In this document: positions 38,201 through 48,000 of the stretch, in pieces | How positions within the stretch are numbered: position 1 is the stretch's first letter | Layout of the letters: the number at the start of each line of letters is the position of its first letter | Source of the DNA: Symsagittifera roscoffensis | Lineage: Eukaryota > Xenacoelomorpha > Acoela > Convolutidae | DNA: 64,000 nt | Reading direction: 5' to 3' | NCBI RefSeq assembly: GCF_963678635.1 | Contig: NC_087066.1 | Coordinates: 32,369,301-32,433,300, forward strand | The notes under the pieces: generated by a model | Seen by the model: only the letters and a program-made list of their open reading frames with translations | What the model was told of the DNA's origin: nothing | The model's database searches: none | Program-made: the position numbers and the translations under genes

Positions 38201-40596
38201 TGCATCAAAGTCAGCACCTACGTTGACGCCAAAACCGTGTTCTCTGTCCTTCTTGTGTTTTTTCTTCCCATCATCGTCACTGTCGCCGTTATTTGCTCCG
38301 CCAAATCCGAAACCAAACTTGAAGCCGCCCGATCCGTCGCCGTCTTTCTTTTCATGTCCATCTTTGATTTTTTTTCTTTTGACATCTGCATCAAAGTCAC
38401 CACCTACGTTGACGCCAAAACCGTGGTCTCTGTCCTTCTTGTGTTTTTTCTTCCCATCATCGCCACTGTTGCCGTCATTTGCTCCGCCAAATCCGAAACC
38501 AAACTTGAAGCCGTCCAATTCGTCGCCGTCTTTCTTTTCATGTCCATCTTTGACTTTTTTCCCCTTGACATCTGCATCAAAGTCACCACCTGAATTGAAG
38601 CCAAATCCGTGGTCTTTGTTCTTCTTGTGTTTTTTCTTCCCATCATCGTCACTGTCGCCGTCATTTGCTCCGCCAAATCCGAAACCAAATTTGAAGATGC
38701 CTGATCCGTCGCCGTCTTTCTTTTCATGTCCATCCTTAACTTTTTTCCCCTTGACATCTGCATCAAAGTCACCACCTACGTTGACGCCAAATCCGTGGTC
38801 TTTGTTATTCTTGTGTTTTTTCTTCCTATCATCGTCACTGTCGCCGTCATTTGCTCCGCCAAATCCGAAACCAAATTTGAAGCCGCCTGATCCGTCGCCG
38901 TCTTTCTTTTCATGTCCATCCTTAACTTTTTCCCCCTTGACATCTGCATCAAAGTCACCACCTACGTTGACGCCAAACCCGTGGTTTTTGTCCTTCTTGT
39001 GTTTTTTCTTCCCATCATCGTCACTGTCGCCGTCCTTTCCTCCGCCAAATCCGAAACCAAATTTGAAGATGCCTGATCCGTCGCCGTCTTTCTTTTCATG
39101 TCCATCCTTAACTTTTTTCCCCTTGACATCTGCATCAAGGTCACCACCTACGTTGACGCCATATCCGTGGTCTTTGTTATTCTTGTGTTTTTTCTTCCTA
39201 TCATCGTCACTGTCGCCGTCATTTGCTCCGCCAAATCCGAAACCAAATTTGAAGCCGCCTGATCCGTCGCCGTCTTTCTTTTCATGTCCATCCTTAACTT
39301 TTTCCGCCTTGACATCTGCATCAAAGTCACCACCTACGTTGACGCCAAACCCGTGGTTTTTGTCCTTCTTGTGTTTTTTCTTCCCATCATCGTCACTGTC
39401 GCCGTCCTTTCCTCCGCCAAATCCGAAACCAAATTTGAAGATGCCTGATCCGTCGCCGTCTTTCTTTTCATGTCCATCCTTAACTTTTTTCCCCTTGACA
39501 TCTGCATCAAGGTCACCACCTACGTTGACGCCAAATCCGTGGTCTTTGTTATTCTTGTGTTTTTTCTTCCTATCATCGTCACTGTCACCGTCATTTGCTC
39601 CGCCAAATCCGAAACCAAATTTGAAGCCGCCTGATCCGTCGCCGTCTTTCTTTTCATGTCCATCCTTAACTTTTTTCCCCTTGACATCTGCATCAAAGTC
39701 ACCACCTACGTTGACGCCAAATCCGTGATTTTTGTCCTTCTTGTGTTTTTTCTTCCCATCATTGTCACTGTCGCCGTCCTTTCCTCCGCCAAATCCGAAA
39801 CCAAATTTGAAGCCGCCTGATCCGTCGCCGTCTTTCTTTTCATGTCCCTCTTTGACTTTTTCCCCCTTGACATCTGCATCAAAGTCACCACCTACGTTGA
39901 CGCCAAATCCGTGGTCTTTGTTCTTCTTGTGTTTTTTCTTCACATCATCGTCACTGTCGCCGTCCTTTGGTCCGCCAAATCCGAAACCAAATTTGAAGTC
40001 GCCTGATTCGTCGCCGTCTTTCTTTTCTTTTCCATCCTCAACTTTTTTCCCCCTGACATCTGCATCAAAGTCACCACCTACGTTGACGCCAAATCCATGG
40101 TCTTTGTCCTTCTTAGGTTTTTTCTTCCCATCATCGTCACTGTTGCCGTCATTTGCTCCGCCAAATCCGAAACCAATTTTGAAGCCGCCTGATCCGTCGC
40201 CGTCTTTCTTTTCATGTCCATCCTTAACTTTTTTCCCCTTGACATCTGCATCAAAGTCACCACCTACGTTGACGCCAAATCCGTGGTCTTTGTCCTTCTT
40301 GTGTTTTGTCCTTCCATCATCGTCACTGTCGCCGTCCTTTCCTCCGCCAAATCCGAAACCAAATTTGAAGCCGCCTGATCCATCGCCGTCTGCTGATCCG
40401 TCCGGTCTCTCTGCTTTAGGGCTCTTGTTTCCAGAATGTGGCAGAGCGCTGGCTCCAGCTCCGACATCAATTGAGACATCTCGGTGGTGTTTCAATTTAA
40501 CTTTGCTGATGCATGATTGATACTTCGCCAGGAGTTCGTTGACATCTTGAGCACTCCTTCCAGAAAGTTTCAAGCTGATTCCTTCGAGGCAGAATC
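32246..40596 (-). CDS. Giant AHNAK/periaxin-like repeat protein, terminal exon (left copy)
   Basis: One 8.35 kb exon encodes about 2,782 residues to a TAA (32246-32248). The frame is open to an ATG at 40624, but a good acceptor (CTTCGTTGTAG) ends at 40597, so that ATG is probably intronic and the exon starts at 40596 in phase 1. The first 45 residues (GFCLEGISLKLSG...KVKLKHH) resemble the last strands of a PDZ domain, as at the start of AHNAK and periaxin. Then follow 13 units of 62 residues (GFGFGG...VNVGG), two units of about 110 residues rich in S, K and R, seven units of 100 residues (PGP-KKLDI-FGGKI-KPK), and a less regular tail with GFGFG and IGF motifs ending in S/T-rich sequence. There is no membrane segment. 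Composition is K/D/G-rich and disordered. AHNAK proteins act as large membrane-cortex scaffolds; that role here is inference. Confidence 0.75.
33000..34200 (-). repeat. Degenerate GFGFG/IGF repeat tail of the left giant protein
   Basis: Variable units with repeated FKIGF-F, FGG and KPK motifs, less regular than the 100-residue array beside it. They look like older diverged copies of the same ancestral unit. Confidence 0.55.
34200..36330 (-). repeat. Seven tandem 300 bp (100-residue) units
   Basis: The spacing of conserved blocks is exactly 300 bases, e.g. TTTTCAGGTCCTGGAGCATT near 34560, 34860 and 35160. Each unit encodes PNFELPSPD, KIGFGTDADVKMN-PGP, FGGKIDKPK and AGFNFGLDV blocks. The inner units are nearly identical and the outer ones diverged, the usual pattern of unequal exchange. 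Confidence 0.88.
37330..37980 (-). repeat. Two tandem units of about 110 residues
   Basis: Both units contain KGKRY-KN-D-GSSGV, NRLSS-SLD-F-FRGR, GDISIKSGE and KPKR-GS-RK blocks. This basic, serine-rich spacer separates the two larger arrays and has many potential phosphorylation-type RxxS sites. Confidence 0.8.
37990..40408 (-). repeat. Thirteen tandem 186 bp (62-residue) units
   Basis: The unit encodes GGFKFGFGFGG, a DGDSDDD acidic run, KKKHKK, HGFGVNVGGDFDADVKG and KVKDGHEKKDGDGS. Units alternate between two types over about 38700-39800 (ANDG...RKKKHKNN and GKDG...GKKKHKK), showing a 372 bp higher-order repeat. The unit is homologous to the 59-residue unit of the right giant protein. Confidence 0.9.
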
Positions 40597-41202
40597 CTAC
40601 AACGAAGACAGTCGATCCGTACATGGAGGATCTGTGTCGTGTTTGAGTCTCACATTAGCCGTTCAGTCACTTTAGTGATAAATGGTGCGTAGAATATCAA
40701 GCTTAGAAGAACAGATAGAAGAGCAAGCTAGCAAGCTGAAGATTAGTTGATTAAAGTTAGTTGTCAATCACTAGCCAATTATTGTTTATGATAGGCATTT
40801 TTTTGAATGGAGGTCAAATCGTTGAAATGGCTCTTCAAATATACCAAAAAAGGCTTGCCAGCTGCGAAGTTTTTTCAAAATCTTTATTAGATGACTAAAA
40901 ATTAGCAAAAACATCTCTTTTGAGATAGCAATTTTTACAATGATGATTACGTTTACATGAAGACTAGTACTAATTGAAAGAGGTAGATCACCATCATAAA
41001 ATTAACACAAACTATAAAAGTTATATTTACATTTTTATGCAAAAGTATCAAATATTTACATTTTTATGAAATAGTACAAGTCGAGCAGTGCCGAATTAAA
41101 TGTCTATGGATGAATGACTAGCTTACTTGGGGCTATGACAGCTTGCATAGGTGAAGCAGATCGATGTTTGAACCCCCTTCCCGTTCAAGGTGCCCGACTT
41201 AC

Positions 41203-41218
41203 CGTTTGACACTTTCAG
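41203..41218 (-). CDS. Candidate 16-nt microexon of the left giant gene
   Basis: On the minus strand an acceptor CGTTTTTTTTAG is followed by CTGAAAGTGTCAAACG and then a strong donor GTAAGT. Spliced to the exon at 40596 it adds LKVSN and completes the split glycine, giving LKVSNGFCLEG, which fits a PDZ-like strand before the second half of the domain. Phase fits only if the exon begins at this acceptor. It is very short and unproven. Confidence 0.4.
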
Positions 41219-41382
41219 CTAAAAAAAACGTTCGGGACCACGGAAAATCAGCCGCAAAACTATACATTCTCGACAATGATTGTCGAAGTATAAGTCGAGC
41301 ACCTCAACTTAGGCTAACATCTAACGAAAAGTATAGTTGGCCTAGCGCGGATTAAAAACCTGCTCGTGATTTAAAAGCTGTT

Positions 41383-41388
41383 TTTAAT
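41383..41388 (-). terminator. Possible poly(A) signal (ATTAAA) of the right giant gene
   Basis: Minus-strand ATTAAA lies about 70 bases beyond the stop codon at 41461-41459. It is a common variant signal, but no supporting downstream element was checked. Confidence 0.35.
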
Positions 41389-41458
41389 GCTACAGTTTCC
41401 TTCAAACAAAATAAATTTCATATTTTTGAATCTTTCAAATCTTTTAAGCTGGTTTCAT

Positions 41459-42070
41459 TCAGAAAAGTCGAGATAAAAATCCTTTCTTGCTAGATGAGTC
41501 ACTGCTGCTACTTGAAGAAGACGACGAAGATGATGAGCTGGAACTGGAATCTTTTCTTTCCCGTATCGTATTCTTCTCTGAACTCTCTTCACCTTCGCTG
41601 TCTGACTCACCTTTCACCTTGTATTTTAGACCGACAACCTCGCCGGCCTCCACGTGCGAGCTTCTCCCTTTGGCACCAAACGTCAACTTTTTGTCTGATT
41701 TTGGCTTTTTCTCAAGTGTTTCATGCGACTTGTGCTTTTTATGTGTTCCATGTTTCTCGCGCCCATCTTTATCTTTAGATTTTCTATCTTTCTTGTCGCT
41801 GTTCTTTTTCCCCTTCTTTTCTCTTTTTGAAGACATTTGGGAAAGTCGGCTGCTTTTCGTTTCGGGCAAAACGCCAACTTCAAGATTGACTTTCTCCGAT
41901 GTCGACCAACTTGTTCTGGAAGTGTCCTTGTGAGATTCCAGACTGACTCCAGGAGTTTTTTCAAGAGAGAAACCAGGGACGCTCTGAAGTCCCTCCGCAT
42001 CTGCTGCCGACAAAAGAACTTCATCGGACATACTTTCTTCATTTTTTCCACGAAGTGTGGGTAAGAGATT
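41459..42070 (-). other. Unique C-terminal region of the right giant protein
   Basis: About 200 non-repeat residues: an S/E/L-rich part (SDEVLLSAADAEGLQS), several lysine clusters that could serve as nuclear signals, a polyserine run of about 17 residues with SDSSS, and the terminal GFLSRLF. The contrast with the array suggests a functional tail, possibly a binding site; this is inference. Confidence 0.7.
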
Positions 42071-45000
42071 GCATTTGTCTCCTTTCCCGTCTAAATCAAG
42101 CCCTCTGCCTAAATTGACATCAACACCACCTTGTTTGTCTTTCTTCTTCGACTTTGACTTGTCATCGTCATCCTTGTCTCCTCCGACGCCAAATCCAAAA
42201 CTCAAGCCAACTTCTTTGTCTTTTTCGTGCTTGTTTTTTTCTCCTTTTCCGTCAATGTCAAGCCCTGCACCTAAGTTGACATTAAGACCACTGTGTTTGT
42301 CTCTCTTTTTTAACTGTGACTTGTCATCTTCATCCTTGTCTCCTCCGGAGCCAAATCCAAAACTGAAGCCACCGTCTTTGTCTTTCTCGTGCTTGTGTTT
42401 GTCTCCTTTTCCGTCAATGTCATGCCCTCCGTCCAAGTTGACATCGAGACTACCGTTTTTACCACCATGTTTGTCTTTCTTCTTCGAGTTTGATTTATCA
42501 TCGTCATCTTTGTCTCCTCCGAAACCAAAGCCCAATTTGAAGCCACCATCCTTGTCTTTACCTTCTTGCTCTTTCTCGAGCTTGTGTTTGTCTCCTTTTC
42601 CGTCAATGTCAAGCCCTCCGCCTAAATTGACGTCAAGACCACCGTGTTTGTCTGTCTTCTTCGACTTTGATTTGTCATCGTCAACTTTGTCTTCTCCGAA
42701 GCCAAAGCCAAATTTGAAGCCAACGTCTTTGTCTTTCCCCTCTTTGTCTTTCTCGTGCTTGTGTTTGCCTCCTTTACCTTCAATGTTAAGGCCTCCACCC
42801 AAGTTGACATCGAGACTACCATTTTCATTTTTCTTCTTTGACTTTGACTTGTCATCATCGTCCTTGTCTCCTCCGAAGCCAAATCCAAAATTGAAGCCAC
42901 CGTCTTTGTTTTTACCTTCTTTGTCTTTCTCGAGCTTGTGTTTGTCTCCTTTTCCGTCAATATCAAGCCCTCTGCCTAAATTGACGTCAAGACCACCGTG
43001 TTTGTCTTTCTTCGTCGACTCTGATTTGTCATCGTCATCTTTGTCTCCTCCGAAGCCAAAGCCAAATTTGAAGCCACCGTCTTTGTCTTTACCCTCTTTG
43101 CCTTTCTCGTGCTCGGGTTTGCCTCCTTTACCTTCAATGTCAAGGCCTCCGCCCAAGATGACATCGAGACCACCATTTTTATCTTTTTTCTTTGACTTTG
43201 ACTTTTCATCATCGTCCTTGTCTCCTCCGAAGCCAAATCCAAAATTGAAGCCACTGTTTTTGTCTTTACCTTCTTTCTCTTTCTCGTGCTTGTCTTTGTC
43301 TCCTTTTCCGTCGATATCAAGCCCTCCGCTTAAATTGACGTCAAGACCACCGTGTTTGTCTTTCTTCTTCGACTTTGATTTGTCATCGTCATCTTTGTCT
43401 CCTCCGAAGCCAAAGCCAAAATTAAAGCCACCGTCGCCTTTATCTTCTTTGTCTTTCTCGTGCTTGTGTTTGTCTCCTTTTCCGTCAATGTCAAGCCCTC
43501 TGCCTAAGTTGACGTCAAGACCACCGTCTTTGTCTTTGTTTTTTGACTTTGACTTGCCAACGTCATCTTTGTCTCCTCCGAAGCCAAATCCAAATTTGAA
43601 GCCACCATCTTTGTCTTTTCCTTCTTGGTGTTTCTTGTGCCTGTGTGTGTCTCCTTTTCCGTCAATGTCAAGCCCGCCGCCTAGGTTGACATCAAGACCA
43701 CCGTGTTTGTCTCTCTTTTTCGACTGTGTTTTGTCATCATCTTCCTTGTCTCCTCCGAAACCAAATCCAATATTGAAACCACCATCTTTGTCTTTCTCGT
43801 GCTTGTTTTTGTCTCCTTCTCCTTGAATGTCAAGACCTCCGCCCAAGTTGACATCAAGATCACCGTTTTTATCTATCTTATTTGACTTTGACTTGTCATC
43901 GTCGTCTTTGTCTCCTCCGAAGCCAAAGCCCAGTTTGAAGCCACCGTCTTTACCTTCTTTGTCTTTCTCGCTCTTGTGTTTGTCTCCTTTTCCGTCAATG
44001 TCAAGCCCTCTGCCTAAATTGACGTCAAGACCACCGTAGTTGTCTTTTTTCTTCGACTTTGATTTGTCATCTTCATCTTTGTCTCCTCCGAAGCCAAAGC
44101 CAAACTTGAAGCCACCGTCTCTGTCTTTATCTTTTTTGTCTTTCTCGTGCTTGTGTTTGTCTTCTTTTCCGTCAATGTCAAGCCCTCCGCCTAGGTTGAC
44201 ATCAAGACCACCGTCTTTGTCTTTCTTTTTCGACTTTGACTTGTCATCGTCATCTTTGTCTCCTCCGAAGCCAAATCCAAATTTGAAGCCACCGTCTCTG
44301 TCTTTACCCTCTTTGTCTTTCTCGTGCTTGTGTTTGCCTCCTTTATCTTCAAGGTCAAGGCCTCCGCCCAAGTTGACATCGAGACCACCATTTTTATCTT
44401 TCTTCTTTGACTTTGACTTGTCATCATCGTCATTGTCTCCTCCGAAGCCAAACCCAAAATTGAAGCCACCGTCTTTGTCTTTACCTTCTTTGTTTTTCTC
44501 GTGCTTGTGTTTGCCTCCTTCACCTTCAATGTCAAGGCCTCCGCCCAAGTTGACATCGAGACCACCATTTTTGTCTTTCCTCTTTGACTTTGACTTGTCA
44601 TCGTCATCTTTGTCTCCTCCGAAGCCAAAGCCAAACTTGAAGCCACCGTCTCTGTCTTTATCTTTTTTGTCTTTCTCGTGCTTGTGTTTGTCTTCTTTTC
44701 CGTCAATGTCAAGCCCTCCGCCTAGGTTGACATCAAGACCACCGTCTTTGTCTTTCTTTTTCGACTTTGACTTGTCATCGTCATCTTTGTCTCCTCCGAA
44801 GCCAAATCCAAATTTGAAGCCACCATCTTTGTCTTTTCCTTCTAGATGTTTCTTGTTCCTGTGTTTGTCTCCTTTTCCGTCAATGTCAAGCCCGCCGCCT
44901 AGGTTGACATCAAGACCACCGTCTTTGTCTTTTTTTCCCGACTTTGACTTGTCATCGTCATCTTTGTCTCCTCCGAAGCCAAAACCAAACTTGAAGCCAC

Positions 45001-48000
45001 CGTCTTTGTCTTTACCTTCTTTGTTTTTCTCGTGCTTGTGTTTGCCTCCTTCACCTTCAATGTCAAAACCTCCGCCCAAGTTGACATCGAGACCACCATT
45101 TTTGTCTTTCCTCTTTGACTTTGGATTGTCATCGTCATCTTTGTCTCCTCCGAAGCCAAAGCCAAACTTGAAGCCACCGTCTCTGTCTTTATCTTTTTTG
45201 TCTTTCTCGTGCTTGTGTTTGTCTTCTTTTCCGTCAATGTCAAGCCCTCCGCCTAGGTTGACATCAAGACTACTGTCTTTGTCTTTCTTTTTCGACTTTG
45301 ACTTGTCATCGTCATCTTTGTCTCCTCCGAAGCCAAATCCAAATTTGAAGCCACCATCTTTGTCTTTTCCTTCTCGATGTTTCTTGTTCCTGTGTTTGTC
45401 TCCTTTTCCGTCAATGTCAAGCCCGCCGCCTAGGTTGACATCAAGACCACCGTCTTTGTCTTTTTTTCCCGACTTTGACTTGTCATCGTCATCTTTGTCT
45501 CCTCCGAAGCCAAAACCAAACTTGAAGCCACCGTCTTTGTCTTTACCTTCTTTGTCTTTCTCTTGCTTGTGTTTTTCTTCTTTTGCGCCAATGTCAAGCC
45601 CTCCGTCTAAGTTGACGTCAAGACCACTGTCTCTGTCTTTCTTGTTCGACTTTGATGTGTCTTTGTCATCTTTGTTTCCTCCGAAGCCAAAATCAAATTT
45701 GAAGCCACCGTCTTTGTCTTTCCCTTCTTTGTCTTTATCGAGCTTGTGTTTGTCTCCTTTTCCGTCAATGTCAAGCCCTCCGCCTAAGTTGACGTCAAGA
45801 CCACTGTCTCTGTCTTTCTTCTTCGACTCTGATTTGTCATCGTCCTTGTCTCCTCCGAAGCCATATCCAAAATTGAAGCCATCGTCTTTGTCTTTACCTT
45901 CTTTGTCTTTCTTGTGCTTGTTTTTGTCTCCTTTTCCATCAATGTCAAGCCCTCCGCTTAAGTTGACGTCAAGACCACCGTGTTTGTCTTTCTTTTTCGA
46001 CTTTGACTTGTCATCGTCATCTTTGTCTCCTCCGAAGCCAAATCCAAAATTGAAGCCACCATCTTTGTCTTTTCCTTCTTGGTGTTTCTTGTGCCTGTGT
46101 TTGTCTCCTTTTCCGTCAATGTCAAGCCCGCCGCCTAGGTTGACATCAAGACCACCGTCTTTGTCTTTCTTTCCCGACTTTGACTTGTCATCATCGTCCT
46201 TGTCTCCTCCGAAGCCATATCCGAAATTGAAGCCATCGTCTTTGTCTTTACCTTCTGTGTTTTTCTTGTGCTTGTTTTTGTCTCTTTGTCCATCAATGTC
46301 AAGCCCTCCGCCTAAGTTGACGTCAAGACCACCGTGTTTGTCTTTCTTCTTCGACTTTGATTTGTCATCGTCATCTTTGTCTCCTCCGAAGCCATAGCCA
46401 AACTTGAAGCCACCGTCTCTGTCTTTATCTTCTTTGTCTTTCTCGTGCTTGTGTTTGTCTCCTTTTCCGTCAATGTCAAGCCCTCCGCCTAAGTTGACGT
46501 CAAGATTACCGACTTTGTCTTTCTTTTTTGACTTTGACTTGTCATCGTCATCTTTGTCTCCTCCGAAGCCAAAGCCAAACTTGAAGCCACCGTCTCTGTC
46601 TTTATCTTCTTTGTCTTTCTCGTGCTTGTGTTTGTCTTCTTTTCCGTCAATGTCAAGCCCTCCGCCTAGGTTGACATCAAGACCACCGTCGTTGTCTTTC
46701 TTTTTCGACTTTGACTTTTCATCGTCATTTTTATCTCCTCCGAAGCCAAATCCAAATTTGAAGCCACCATCTTTTTCTTTTCCTTCTCGGTGTTTCTTGT
46801 GCCTGTGTTTGTCTCCTTTTCCGTCAATGTCGAGCCCGCCACCTAGGTTGACATCAAGACCACCGTCTTTGTCTTTCTTTCCCGACTTTGACTTGTCATC
46901 ATCGTCCTTGTCTCCTCCGAAGCCATATCCAAAATTGAAGCCATCGTCTTTGTCCTTACCTTCCTTGTCTTTCTTGTGCTTGTTTTTGTCTCCTTTTCCG
47001 TCAATGTCAAGCCCTCCGCTTAAATTGACGTCAAGACCACCGTGTTTGTCTTTCTTCTTCGACTTTGATTTGTCATCGTCATCTTTGTCTCCTCCGAAGC
47101 CAAAGCCAAACTTGAAGCCACCGTCTCTGTCTTTATCTTCTTTGTATTTCTCGTGCTTGTGTTTGTCTCCTTTTCCGTCAATGTCAAGCCCTCCGCCTAA
47201 GTTGACGTCAAGACCACCGTCTTTATCTTTCTTTTTCGACTTTGACTTGTCATCGTCATCTTTGTCTCCTCCGAAGCCAAATCCAAATTTGAAGCCACCA
47301 TCTTTGTCTTTTCCTTCTTGGTGTTTCTTTTGCCTGTGTTTGTCTCCTTTTCCGTCACTGTCAAGCCCGCCACCCAGGTTGACATCAAGAACACCGTCTT
47401 TGTCTTTCTTTCCCGACTTTGATTGGTCATCGTCATCTTTGTCTCCTCCGAAGCCAAATCCAAATTTGAAGCCACCATCTTTGTCTTTTCCTTCTTGATG
47501 TTTCTTGTGCCTGTGTTTGTCTCCTTTTCCGTCAAGGTCAAGCCTGCCGCCTAGGTTGACATCACGACCACCGTCTTTGTCTTTCTTTCCCGACTTTGAC
47601 TTGTCATCGTCATCTTTGTCTCCTACGAAGCCAAAGCCAAATTTGAAGCCACCGTCTCTGTCTTTATCTTCTTTGTCTTTCTCGTGCTTGTGTTTGTCTC
47701 CTTTTCCGTCAATGTCAAGCCCTCCGCCTAAGTTGACGTCAAGACCACCGTCTTTGTCTTTCTTTTTCGACTTTGACTTGTCATCGTCATCTTTGTCTCC
47801 TCCGAAGCCAAATCCAAATTTGAAGCCACCGTCTCTGTCTTTATCTTCTTTGTCTTTCTCGTGCTTGTGTTTGTCTCTTTTTCCGTCAATGTCAAGCCCT
47901 CCGCCTAAGTTGACGTCAAGATCACCGTCTTTGTCTTTCTTTTTTGACTTTGACTTGTCATCGTCATCTTTGTCTCCTCCGAAGCCAAAGCCAAACTTGA

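Larger units (their letters stand above)
40597..41458 (-). other. Spacer between the two giant exons
   Basis: AT-rich. It holds the acceptor of the left exon (AG at 40598-40597), a microexon candidate (41203-41218) and a possible poly(A) signal for the right gene. A minus-strand AATAAA is present at 40888-40883, a more distant alternative. I see no upstream coding exon with a compatible donor and no obvious promoter, which matters for whether the left copy is an independent gene. Confidence 0.55.

Noticed and set aside
38032-40479. Series of 61-codon minus-strand frames spaced 186 bases
   Set aside because: They are shifted-frame shadows of the 62-residue units; the main frame is continuous and uses the splice acceptor.
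40597-40624. ATG at 40624 as start of the left giant protein
   Set aside because: A good acceptor lies just downstream at the same relative place as in the right copy, and homology between the copies begins only after it.
41164-41355. Plus-strand 63-codon frame between the giant exons
   Set aside because: It has no recognisable similarity and overlaps the minus-strand microexon and its splice sites.
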